NCBI GenBank assembly: GCA_002503595.1
Contig: DASC01000063.1
Coordinates: forward strand, 1-6,488
Source: Candidatus Methanogaster sp. UBA203
GTDB taxonomy: Archaea > Halobacteriota > Methanosarcinia > Methanosarcinales > Methanogasteraceae
Reading direction: 5' to 3'
Length of the DNA: 6,488 bases
Positions 1 through 5,477 of the stretch are shown here, one piece after another. The translations under genes and the position numbers were made by a program. Positions within the stretch are counted from its first letter, which is position 1; the number at the start of each line of letters is the position of its first letter. The notes beneath the pieces were generated by a model. It saw only the letters and a list, made by a program, of their open reading frames with translations. It was not told the origin of the DNA and made no database searches.

Positions 1-43
1 CACACTTATCTACTGGGGTGCCCATCCGGGCGAACCCAACTCG

Positions 44-51
44 TTTAATAT
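44..51 (+). promoter_or_regulatory. Possible TATA box for the cbiE-pheA frame
   Basis: The octamer TTTAATAT resembles an archaeal TATA box. Its centre lies about 26 bases before the ATG at 74, the usual distance from TATA box to transcription start, so transcription could begin at or very near the start codon. No Shine-Dalgarno site precedes that ATG (the bases just before it are TTTCCACG), which fits a leaderless transcript. No clear BRE is seen. Against this, the flanking 73 bases may be the tail of an upstream gene, in which case this could be chance A+T richness. Confidence 0.35.
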
Positions 52-73
52 CATTCGCTGCATAGTTTCCACG

Positions 74-1480
74 ATGAAGATCGTAGGCGTTGGCGCAGGC
101 AGGAATCTGTTGACCGCAGAGGCGATCGATACAATCGAGAACGCATCTGTGGTCTACGGATCGAAGCGTGCAATCGAACTGGCGAAGGATCATATCAGGA
201 GCGATTGCCATGAGATCGAGGACTACAAGAGGATTTCAGAACTGCCTGATGGTGCCGTGATACTCTCGACCGGCGACCCAATGCTCTCCGGTCTCGGACG
301 GTTTGCAAAATCGGGCGATGCGATCGTGCCCGGGATCTCGTCGATGCAGGTCGTGTCTGCAAGACTCAAGATCGAGCAGACCGAGCTTGCAGCGGTGACG
401 GCACATGCCCGCGATATCAATCGCGCAAAGGAGATGATCCTATCCGAACTGGAACTTGGCAAGACCGTCTTCGTCCTTCCTGATGCACGGTTCGATCTGG
501 AGGAGGTCTCGAAGTTCCTGCTGGATCACGGGTTTTCGATCCCTGTTGCGGTATGCGAGCAGGTGGCGTACCCTGATGAGCGGATTGCGGTCGGCACGAC
601 CGAGAATCCTCCCGAAGTCAGGGCAGATCTCTTCTCTGTCGTGATCGGCAGCGCAATAAACCGCGGTGACCGCAAGATGGCGATCGGGGTACTCGGACCT
701 GCAGGCACGTTCAGCGAACAGGCAGCAAAGAGATGGAGTAGCCAGCCGGCTGAGTTTGTGTATTTCAGTGATGTCGGCGAGATTGCGGCTTCTGTTGGAA
801 ACCGGGTAGATTTCGGAGTTGTTCCGGTAGAAAACTCGCTCGAGGGCTCAGTCGGGGCAACGCTCGATGCGCTGCTGAAGTACCATGTAACGATCGTCGG
901 CGAGATCATCCTGCCGATACAGCATTCCCTGCTTGCAAAAAGCGAGACCGCGCCCATCAAAACGATCATCTCGCATCCGCAGGCTACCGCGCAGTGCAGG
1001 CGGTTTTTGCAGAGGCATTTTAACGATGCAGAGATTCAGGTGGCTGCAAGCACAGCGCACGCCGCGGAACTCGCATCGGCTCAGGAGGGGGTCGCGGCGA
1101 TTGCATCCGCGGATATCGCGCTGAGATACGGGCTTAAAATACTTTTTGAAGAGATCCAGGACGTCGATGAGAACCATACCAGATTTATCGTGCTCGGAAC
1201 CACTGTCCCGCAACCGTCAGGGCAGGACAAGACATCGATCATCGTGGATCTGCACAAAGACCGTCCAGGCGCACTTCATGAACTGCTTGCTGAGTTTGCA
1301 TCGCGGGATATCAACCTCACGAAGATCGAGTCACGCCCGACCAGGAAAGCACTCGGGGATTATCTCTTTTATATCGACTTTCAGGGGCACATCAACGACG
1401 GCAAGATCCATGATGCTGTGCAGTCGATCGAGGGGATGGTTGCGCGGTTAAAGGTGCTTGGGTCGTACCGGCAGGCGTGA
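74..1480 (+). CDS. Fused CbiE-like precorrin-7 C5-methyltransferase and prephenate dehydratase with ACT domain
   Basis: One open frame of 468 residues holds two enzymes. Residues 1-195 match CbiE, which uses S-adenosylmethionine to methylate C5 of cobalt-precorrin-7 in anaerobic cobalamin synthesis. Visible are the N-terminal VGVGAG turn, VYGSKR (28-32), LSTGDPMLSGLGR (64-76), PGISSMQ (86-92) and CEQVAYPDERI (161-171). No CbiT domain follows. Residues 202-468 form a full prephenate dehydratase, converting prephenate to phenylpyruvate for phenylalanine: GPAGTFSEQAA (208-218), PVENSLEGSV (251-260), SHPQATAQC (300-308), the catalytic TRF (369-371), then an ACT domain with GAL (399-401) and ESRP (419-422), the phenylalanine-sensing motifs. 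The ATG at 74 is chosen because CbiE proteins normally begin just before this glycine-rich turn, although the frame is open back to the window edge. The linker is short (about 196-201). It is either a real fusion, two proteins from one frame, or two genes merged by a sequence error. Domain calls are firm; the single-protein status is not. Confidence 0.85.
   Translation: MKIVGVGAGRNLLTAEAIDTIENASVVYGSKRAIELAKDHIRSDCHEIEDYKRISELPDGAVILSTGDPMLSGLGRFAKSGDAIVPGISSMQVVSARLKIEQTELAAVTAHARDINRAKEMILSELELGKTVFVLPDARFDLEEVSKFLLDHGFSIPVAVCEQVAYPDERIAVGTTENPPEVRADLFSVVIGSAINRGDRKMAIGVLGPAGTFSEQAAKRWSSQPAEFVYFSDVGEIAASVGNRVDFGVVPVENSLEGSVGATLDALLKYHVTIVGEIILPIQHSLLAKSETAPIKTIISHPQATAQCRRFLQRHFNDAEIQVAASTAHAAELASAQEGVAAIASADIALRYGLKILFEEIQDVDENHTRFIVLGTTVPQPSGQDKTSIIVDLHKDRPGALHELLAEFASRDINLTKIESRPTRKALGDYLFYIDFQGHINDGKIHDAVQSIEGMVARLKVLGSYRQA
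665..679 (+). promoter_or_regulatory. Internal Shine-Dalgarno and ATG at the CbiE/PheA junction
   Basis: GGTGA at 665-669 stands 7 bases before an in-frame ATG at 677 (Met202). Prephenate dehydratases normally begin with a short Met-x-Ile-Gly-x-Leu-Gly-Pro stretch, exactly what follows this ATG. It therefore looks like the start of an independent pheA, embedded in the longer frame. A free prephenate dehydratase of 267 residues could be made from it. Stops lie close by in the other two frames: TAA at 657-659 and TGA at 667-669. Confidence 0.5.
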
Positions 1481-1493
1481 AAGGTTAAAAGGA

Positions 1494-1551
1494 TTTTTAA
1501 CGCATGAATGCGAGATTGTTATACCGTGCATAAATTGGGGCAGCGAGATGA
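1494..1551 (+). promoter_or_regulatory. Promoter and leader region of pyrBI (approximate)
   Basis: The 78 bases between the stop of the upstream frame and pyrB contain several TATA-like stretches: TTTTTAA at 1494-1500, TTGTTATA at 1516-1523 and CATAAAT at 1529-1535. I cannot tell which is used. GAGATGA at 1545-1551, one base off GAGGTGA, lies 7 bases before the ATG at 1559 and supports that start. An imperfect palindrome, CGCAT-GA-ATGCG, occupies 1501-1512 between the first two A+T stretches and could be an operator. The T-run at 1495-1499 might also end the upstream transcript. Confidence 0.35.
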
Positions 1552-1558
1552 GAACAGT

Positions 1559-2464
1559 ATGATGCAGCACGTCATCACGATACAGGACTTTTCGCGCGAT
1601 GAGATCGACCGCATCCTTAACCGTGCCGCAGAACTCGAACCTGTTGCGCACACCGGATCATCGGATGCGTTATCCGGCAGGATACTTGCGACGCTCTTCT
1701 ATGAGCCGAGCACCAGGACCCGGCTCTCATTCGACGTCGCGATGAAACGGCTCGGCGGCGATGTCATCGATCTCGGAGCAGTCGAGACATCATCTGCCGT
1801 TAAGGGCGAGAATCTCGCGGATACGATCTCGGTCATCAGCGGATATGCTGATGCGATCGTGCTCCGCCATCCAAAAGAAGGTGCAGCCCGGATGGCGTCT
1901 GAATTCTCATCGGTTCCTGTCATCAATGCCGGCGATGGCGCAGGGCAGCATCCGACACAGACGCTTCTGGATTTGTATACGATAAGAAAGGAGGGCAAAC
2001 TGAATAAAGCAAAAATTGCACTTGTGGGGGACCTTAAGTATGGTAGAACAGTCCATTCACTTGCTCATGCACTCTCGCTCTATGATGCTGAGATATATCT
2101 TGTCTCGCCGGATCAATTGAAGATGCCGGACTTGATGAAGGACGGTCTGATCGAGAGCGGGACCGAGATCGTGGAGACTGCCGAGATCGATGACGTCATC
2201 GATGTGGTGGACGTGCTGTACCTGACAAGGATTCAGAAAGAGCGGTTTCCAGACCCGAGCGAATATCAGGCGGTAGTGGGGAGCTATAAAATAACAAAAG
2301 AAACCTTGAAAGATGTGAAAGACAATTTAATCATCATGCACCCGCTTCCAAGGCTGAATGAAATTGATCCGGAGGTCGATGCAAGCAGACATGCCATGTA
2401 CTTCAGACAGTCGTTCTACGGCGTTCCTGTGCGCATGGCGATCCTTTCGATGGTGATCGGATGA
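1559..2464 (+). CDS. pyrB: Aspartate carbamoyltransferase catalytic chain
   Basis: Catalyses carbamoyl phosphate + L-aspartate to N-carbamoyl-L-aspartate + phosphate, the first committed step of pyrimidine synthesis, in the cytoplasm. At 301 residues it has normal family length. Carbamoyl-phosphate binding motif STRTR is at 51-55, the mobile loop SSAVKGE at 78-84 supplies Lys82, RHP is at 103-105 and HPTQT at 131-135. The aspartate domain shows GDLKYGRT (157-164), LTRIQ (222-226) and HPLPR (261-265). All residues expected for catalysis are present. The frame is open back to 1508, but the extra 17 residues look unlike the family; ATG at 1559 (or the adjacent ATG at 1562) gives the usual archaeal N-terminus and has a Shine-Dalgarno-like GAGATGA 7 bases upstream. 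Its stop overlaps the pyrI start by 4 bases, so the two chains are probably co-translated and assemble as a holoenzyme. Confidence 0.97.
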   Translation: MMQHVITIQDFSRDEIDRILNRAAELEPVAHTGSSDALSGRILATLFYEPSTRTRLSFDVAMKRLGGDVIDLGAVETSSAVKGENLADTISVISGYADAIVLRHPKEGAARMASEFSSVPVINAGDGAGQHPTQTLLDLYTIRKEGKLNKAKIALVGDLKYGRTVHSLAHALSLYDAEIYLVSPDQLKMPDLMKDGLIESGTEIVETAEIDDVIDVVDVLYLTRIQKERFPDPSEYQAVVGSYKITKETLKDVKDNLIIMHPLPRLNEIDPEVDASRHAMYFRQSFYGVPVRMAILSMVIG

Positions 2465-2937
2465 AACCGAAACCTGATGAACACAATGATCGGGAACTGC
2501 GGGTCAAGAGGATTACGAACGGTACCGTGATCGACCACATCACGGCAGGGCAGGCGCTTAATGTGCTGCGCATCCTCGGCATCATGGATCGACCGGAAGA
2601 GGTTGTGAGCGTCGTCATGAACGTCTCTGACCGGAAGAAAGACATCGTCAAGATCGAAGGCAGGGAACTAAAGCCAGAGGAAGTGGATAAGATTGCGCTC
2701 ATCTCTCCTGATGCAACGATTAACATCATACGTGATTACGAGGTCGTGGAAAAGCACCGGGTGATCCTTCCATCGCGGATCGAGGGCGTGGTCAGGTGCA
2801 TAAACCCGAACTGCATCACAAACACGGACGAGCCTGTGAAGCCAAAATTTGTGATACGCCGCGGCGAGAGGGTCGAACTGCAATGCGTATACTGCGGAAG
2901 GGTGATCGCGGATCGGATTGCAGATTTCCTTATTTGA
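2461..2937 (+). CDS. pyrI: Aspartate carbamoyltransferase regulatory chain
   Basis: The regulatory subunit binds nucleotide effectors and holds catalytic trimers together through a zinc domain. The 158-residue product has the N-terminal allosteric domain (about 13-104: RVKRITNGTVIDHI, then GQALNVLRILG) and a C-terminal zinc domain with four cysteines at 113, 118, 142 and 145, in the C-x4-C...C-x2-C pattern of the family. All four ligands are intact, so allosteric assembly with PyrB is expected. The ATG at 2461 overlaps the pyrB stop in an ATGA junction, and GGTGATC at 2452-2458, inside the last pyrB codons, is a strong Shine-Dalgarno match placed very close to the start. This favours translational coupling and near-equal subunit amounts. 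Confidence 0.97.
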   Translation: MKPKPDEHNDRELRVKRITNGTVIDHITAGQALNVLRILGIMDRPEEVVSVVMNVSDRKKDIVKIEGRELKPEEVDKIALISPDATINIIRDYEVVEKHRVILPSRIEGVVRCINPNCITNTDEPVKPKFVIRRGERVELQCVYCGRVIADRIADFLI

Positions 2938-2942
2938 CGGAT

Positions 2943-2956
2943 GAAAGGTTATTATA
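2943..2956 (+). promoter_or_regulatory. Probable BRE/TATA promoter of the artA-asd-pssA operon
   Basis: TTATTATA at 2949-2956 resembles an archaeal TATA box and is preceded by the purine-rich GAAAGG (2943-2948), which resembles a BRE. Transcription would start near 2979, giving a leader of about 13 bases that still includes the Shine-Dalgarno site at 2983-2988. It lies in the only gap between pyrI and the next genes, so it is the natural promoter for the three overlapping genes that follow. Confidence 0.5.
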
Positions 2957-2982
2957 CCAAATAACACCATCTAATCTCAAAA

Positions 2983-2994
2983 GGTGATGTGATG
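2983..2994 (+). promoter_or_regulatory. Shine-Dalgarno site deciding the artA start
   Basis: GGTGAT at 2983-2988 is a perfect match to the archaeal Shine-Dalgarno core. A GTG at 2989 directly abuts it and is too close to be used, whereas the next codon, ATG at 2992, is 3 bases away. The start is therefore set at 2992. Confidence 0.65.
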
Positions 2995-3831
2995 ATTGTA
3001 GAAGTACTATGCGTTGCGCTTGCGTTATTGATTGCGGCATCCTCACTACCGAACAGGTACCGGCGGTACCGTTTTCTCGCAGGAGCCGCGGGCTGGTTCT
3101 TCTTTGCGGTGCACTGGGCGCTCCAGCCGGTCCATTACATCGAGATTAACGATTACGTCAATGTCGTGCTGGTGCTTGCGGTATTGATCTTCTGCCTGAT
3201 CATAGCACACGCAATGCTTCGGAACTACAGGTATTATGCGGATGCGGAGAGCACGCTTCTGACAATAACAACCGCGGCAGCGCTCGGAGGTCTATTTTAC
3301 TATCCGTTTGCCGAGATCGAGATTCTCAACACCTTTCTGATATCAGTCGCTGCAAAGCAGGTCGTTTATATCCTGCATCTGTTCGATATGCCTGCACAAC
3401 TGATAGACTGGAACCGGATCGAACTGGGTGGGCATCAGGTCAGGATCATTCTTGCATGTACTGCCATCGAGAGCATCGCGATATTCATCGGACTGATCTT
3501 CTGCGTGCGTGCATCTGCAAAAAGAACCCTGATCGCATTCGTAGCTTCAGTTCCGGTGATTTACCTGCTGAATCTGGTCAGGAATGTCTTTGTTGTCGTT
3601 GCTACCGGATATGACTGGTTTGGTGAACATACTTTCCGGATTGCGCATCATGTATGGGTTCTGGATAGCTTTGATATTGCGCATAATTACATCGCGAAGC
3701 TTGGCTCCGGGATCGCGCTCTTTGTGATCGCTTATGTCGTGATGCAGGCGCTTCCTGAACTCCTGGACGTGATCGACCGGATGATAAGACTCCTGCGTGC
3801 GTACGTAAAGGGTGATGGGGAGGGTGCATGA
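2992..3831 (+). CDS. artA: Archaeosortase A (PGF-CTERM protein-sorting transpeptidase)
   Basis: A 279-residue multi-pass membrane protein of the exosortase/archaeosortase family. About eight hydrophobic segments can be seen (roughly 2-19, 29-47, 56-75, 88-106, 110-130, 152-171, 179-204, 236-255). The family's Cys-Arg-His catalytic set is present: Cys156 in LACTAIES, Arg197 in LNLVRNVF and His231 in DIAHNYIAK. ArtA recognises the C-terminal tripartite PGF-CTERM signal of surface proteins, removes it and links the new C-terminus to a membrane lipid. The neighbours asd and pssA overlap it in series; in Haloferax volcanii the same lipid enzymes are needed for ArtA-dependent anchoring, which strongly supports the subtype. 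No PGF-CTERM target lies in this window. The C-terminal tail (about 256-279) is charged and probably cytoplasmic. Subtype is inferred from motif and context; family membership is firm. Confidence 0.9.
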   Translation: MIVEVLCVALALLIAASSLPNRYRRYRFLAGAAGWFFFAVHWALQPVHYIEINDYVNVVLVLAVLIFCLIIAHAMLRNYRYYADAESTLLTITTAAALGGLFYYPFAEIEILNTFLISVAAKQVVYILHLFDMPAQLIDWNRIELGGHQVRIILACTAIESIAIFIGLIFCVRASAKRTLIAFVASVPVIYLLNLVRNVFVVVATGYDWFGEHTFRIAHHVWVLDSFDIAHNYIAKLGSGIALFVIAYVVMQALPELLDVIDRMIRLLRAYVKGDGEGA

Positions 3832-4481
3832 GGATCTGGATTGCGAAGGGCTCTATCTGGTGGATCCTCACGGTATGGGCTTCTGCACTGATATCATCGG
3901 TGGCTGCCATCTATGATCACGGATTTCGCATCGTCGCATATTTTTTTATTTTACTAACGATATTATTCCTTGCCTTTTTCCGGGACCCAACCCGTGCACC
4001 GGATCCGGATGAGGTCTCTGGCAGACCTGTGATGCTATCGCCTGCCGATGGCAGGGTCATGGCAGCCGAGGATGGCGAGGTGCACATCTTCATGAATTTC
4101 AATAATGTGCATGTTAACAGGACCCCGATTTCCGGGCGGATCAAGTCCATCAGGTACATAAAAGGAAGCCGCATCCCGGCTTTCATGAAAGACTCGGTCA
4201 GAAACGAGCGTAATGTGGTTGTTATCGAAAATGATGACGTCGAATACACGGTCACGCAGATCGCAGGTACAATAACACGCAGAATCGTGTCATACATCAA
4301 GGAAGGGGATTTTGTGAAGCAGGGCGACCGCATCGGCATGATACGGTTCGGTTCGAGGGTGGATGTGACCATCCCTCCCGGATTTGAACCGATCGTACGG
4401 CGGGGGGGCAAGGTATATGCAGGCAAAACCGTAATCGCGATTCGGAGATCCGGAACACGAGAAACATCAGGAATCAGATGA
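3828..4481 (+). CDS. asd: Archaetidylserine decarboxylase proenzyme (pyruvoyl-dependent)
   Basis: Decarboxylates archaetidylserine to archaetidylethanolamine at the membrane. The 217-residue product is the short form of the phosphatidylserine decarboxylase family. Two N-terminal membrane segments (about 10-28 and 34-51) are followed by FRDPTR (51-56), SPADG (71-75) with the conserved Asp74, NNVHVNR (92-98) with His95, and GMIRFGSRVD (170-179). Self-cleavage is expected between Gly175 and Ser176; Ser176 then becomes the pyruvoyl group on a small alpha chain of about 42 residues. The ATG overlaps the artA stop by 4 bases, with GGAGG at 3819-3823 as Shine-Dalgarno site, and its own stop overlaps the pssA start. 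The gene is also called pssD in haloarchaea. Use of an ether-lipid substrate is inferred from the archaeal setting. Confidence 0.94.
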   Translation: MRIWIAKGSIWWILTVWASALISSVAAIYDHGFRIVAYFFILLTILFLAFFRDPTRAPDPDEVSGRPVMLSPADGRVMAAEDGEVHIFMNFNNVHVNRTPISGRIKSIRYIKGSRIPAFMKDSVRNERNVVVIENDDVEYTVTQIAGTITRRIVSYIKEGDFVKQGDRIGMIRFGSRVDVTIPPGFEPIVRRGGKVYAGKTVIAIRRSGTRETSGIR

Positions 4482-5188
4482 TGAATAGTAGTAGTAGTAG
4501 TAGCGAACACGAAACTGGAATCATCCGGTTGATCCGACTGCCAGACCTGGTCACGATCTTAAACATATTGTTTGGGTTCACAGCCATCCTTCTTGTGTTA
4601 AACGGTTACGTTTATGACGCGATCATCCTCATCCTTGCAGCTGCACTTGCAGATGGCGTGGACGGTGCGGTTGCAAGGCGCTTCGAGTCCGGCGTCTTCG
4701 GCGAGCACCTCGACTCGTTTGCAGACATCATCTCCTTCGGCGTGGCTCCTGCTGTCATCTATTATGCGATGACCAGCGATTACAATCACGCCCTCGTATG
4801 CGCAGTCTCTGCCGCATACTTAATCTGCGGGACGCTTCGGCTTGTCAGGTTCGGTATAATCGATCTCCCTGTGTTTCGCGGTCTTCCGATCACGGCGGCA
4901 GGCACATTCGCTGTGCTCTCGCTGTATCTCGTGGATTCGCAGTATCTGGCGATCGCGACAACTTGCATCTTTGCCATGCTATCGGTGCTGATGATCAGCA
5001 GCGTACAGTATCCGAAGGTCCGGTCGATGGGGATACTGATGCTGCTCGCTGCGGTCTTTATCTTCACAATCGCGGCACATTATGCAGGATTCAGTGGATC
5101 GTGTAACTGGTTTGCATGGGTTCTATTCGTTCTGGTCGGAATTTATATGATAAGCCCGTTTATAGGGTGCAGCAGCATCTTTGAATAG
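4478..5188 (+). CDS. pssA: Archaetidylserine synthase (CDP-alcohol phosphatidyltransferase)
   Basis: Transfers L-serine to CDP-archaeol, giving archaetidylserine and CMP, the substrate of the decarboxylase encoded just upstream. The 236-residue membrane protein carries the CDP-alcohol phosphatidyltransferase signature at 59-83: Asp59, Asp62-Gly63, Ala66-Arg67, Gly75, Asp79 and Asp83, all intact. SFGVAP (86-91) and FRGLPITAAG (133-142) are typical of serine-specific members. About eight hydrophobic segments span 24-229. The ATG at 4478 overlaps the asd stop in an ATGA junction, with AGGA at 4469-4472 upstream; the next ATG (4481) is equally possible. The N-terminus has a run of six serines encoded by a triplet repeat, which lies before the first membrane segment and probably does not affect catalysis. 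It is the last gene of the artA operon. Confidence 0.94.
   Translation: MMNSSSSSSEHETGIIRLIRLPDLVTILNILFGFTAILLVLNGYVYDAIILILAAALADGVDGAVARRFESGVFGEHLDSFADIISFGVAPAVIYYAMTSDYNHALVCAVSAAYLICGTLRLVRFGIIDLPVFRGLPITAAGTFAVLSLYLVDSQYLAIATTCIFAMLSVLMISSVQYPKVRSMGILMLLAAVFIFTIAAHYAGFSGSCNWFAWVLFVLVGIYMISPFIGCSSIFE
4486..4503 (+). repeat. TAG triplet repeat (six units) encoding a poly-serine run
   Basis: Six perfect TAG units lie 6-8 bases into pssA. In the pssA frame they read AGT and, at the end, AGC, giving six serines (residues 4-9). Such tracts can gain or lose units by polymerase slippage; because the unit is three bases, that would change only the length of the serine run, not the frame. In the frame that starts at 4486 every unit is a TAG stop. 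Confidence 0.9.
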
Positions 5189-5203
5189 GGGTTCCGTATA
5201 AAC
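5158..5203 (+). repeat. Inverted repeat spanning the pssA stop codon
   Basis: GTTTATA at 5158-5164 and TATAAAC at 5197-5203 are perfect 7-base inverted arms flanking the end of pssA, with 32 bases between. They could form a 3' stem-loop in the operon transcript. No strong T-run follows directly, so I do not call a terminator. The arms are A+T-rich and could pair by chance. Confidence 0.3.
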
Positions 5204-5210
5204 TCTTTCA

Positions 5211-5231
5211 AATGCGACTTTCGAGAGCATT
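5211..5231 (+). other. Possible RNA hairpin with TTCG loop
   Basis: AATGC (5211-5215) pairs with GCATT (5227-5231), and inside them CT (5218-5219) pairs with AG (5224-5225) around a TTCG loop (5220-5223), with a small internal loop of two bases against one. It lies 22 bases after the pssA stop. It may stabilise the 3' end of the operon transcript or be part of a small RNA. The stem is short, so it may be chance. Confidence 0.3.
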
Positions 5232-5333
5232 GGAGAGTATTTGGGTTCCGGGGTTGCAGGATATGCTTTATTCGCCCTGGGAAGGCCCTCACGGGTGGTT
5301 AGAGGAATATCATATACGTTCGACATGCCAACG

Positions 5334-5365
5334 CCGCTGTTTGCGGTTTCGTGTGTTTGCGGTTT
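5334..5365 (+). repeat. 12-base direct repeat next to a small hairpin
   Basis: TGTTTGCGGTTT occurs perfectly at 5338-5349 and again at 5354-5365, a 16-base spacing. The first copy is half of a hairpin: CCGC (5334-5337), loop TGTTT, GCGG (5343-5346), followed by TTT. The T-rich plus strand after this stem could act as a weak terminator, or the paired copies could be binding sites for a dimeric regulator. Neither role can be proved from sequence. Confidence 0.5.
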
Positions 5366-5397
5366 TGGGACTGCACATAAAGCTGCCTCGACCGATA

Positions 5398-5426
5398 CAT
5401 TAAAGTACAACCCGACCAGTATAATG
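5398..5426 (+). promoter_or_regulatory. Probable promoter of the rpl1-rpl10 operon
   Basis: Two TATA-like elements lie before rpl1: CATTAAAG at 5398-5405 and TATAATG at 5420-5426. They predict starts near 5428 and 5449, giving leaders of roughly 50 or 29 bases. An internal promoter is expected here because the 289-base gap breaks the tight spacing of the upstream operon and ribosomal genes are usually strongly and separately transcribed. Confidence 0.4.
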
Positions 5427-5431
5427 TAACT

Positions 5432-5469
5432 CATTCGTAGCAGACCGAAGAGTCGATACGACTACGATG
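5432..5469 (+). promoter_or_regulatory. Alternative stem-loops in the rpl1 leader
   Basis: Two stems compete just ahead of the rpl1 Shine-Dalgarno site (GGTGGAT, 5469-5475). Stem A is AGTCG (5451-5455) with CGACT (5459-5463), loop ATA. Stem B is CAT (5432-5434), a one-base bulge, CGTAG (5436-5440), pairing with CTACG (5462-5466) and ATG (5467-5469). Both need bases 5462-5463, so they exclude each other. Ribosomal protein L1 is known to repress its own operon by binding its mRNA in bacteria and in Methanococcus; a leader site here is a guess, and I do not see a clear copy of the L1 rRNA target. Confidence 0.35.
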
Positions 5470-5477
5470 GTGGATTC

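Larger units (their letters stand above)
5189..5477. other. 289-base intergenic region with no recognised gene
   Basis: This is the longest gap in the window and separates pssA from rpl1. I recognise no tRNA, SRP RNA or RNase P RNA in it. It is poor in stop codons: on the plus strand one frame is open from 5202 to 5426 and another from 5212 to 5400, and on the minus strand a frame is open from 5434 back into pssA. The best small-gene candidate begins at a TTG at 5241 with GGAG at 5232-5235 and would encode 62 residues ending at 5429, with a Cys-x-Cys near its middle (SCVCGFG); I cannot match it to a known family. The gap also has a hairpin at 5211-5231, a 12-base direct repeat at 5338-5365, an 8-base repeat GGGTTCCG at 5189 and 5243, and the probable rpl1 promoter and leader at its right end. 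Confidence 0.7.

Noticed and set aside
526..1213. Minus-strand frames opposite the CbiE-PheA gene.
   Set aside because: Shadows of a coding strand with clear enzyme motifs; their translations show no recognisable domain.
1508..1558. Longer pyrB start at ATG 1508 adding 17 residues.
   Set aside because: The extra residues do not resemble the family's N-terminus, while ATG 1559 has a suitable Shine-Dalgarno-like site and gives normal length.
3917..4510. Long minus-strand frame (197 residues) opposite asd.
   Set aside because: The plus strand encodes a decarboxylase with all catalytic motifs; the minus frame is a shadow with a threonine run from the complement of the TAG repeat.
5318..5330. 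GTTCGAC within the gap as a possible tRNA T-loop.
   Set aside because: The flanking bases cannot form a T-stem and no acceptor, D or anticodon arm is found around it.
5123..5434. Minus-strand frame of 103 residues across the gap and the end of pssA.
   Set aside because: It overlaps the certain gene pssA, has no Shine-Dalgarno site before its ATG, and matches no family I know. It is kept only as part of the unexplained-gap observation.
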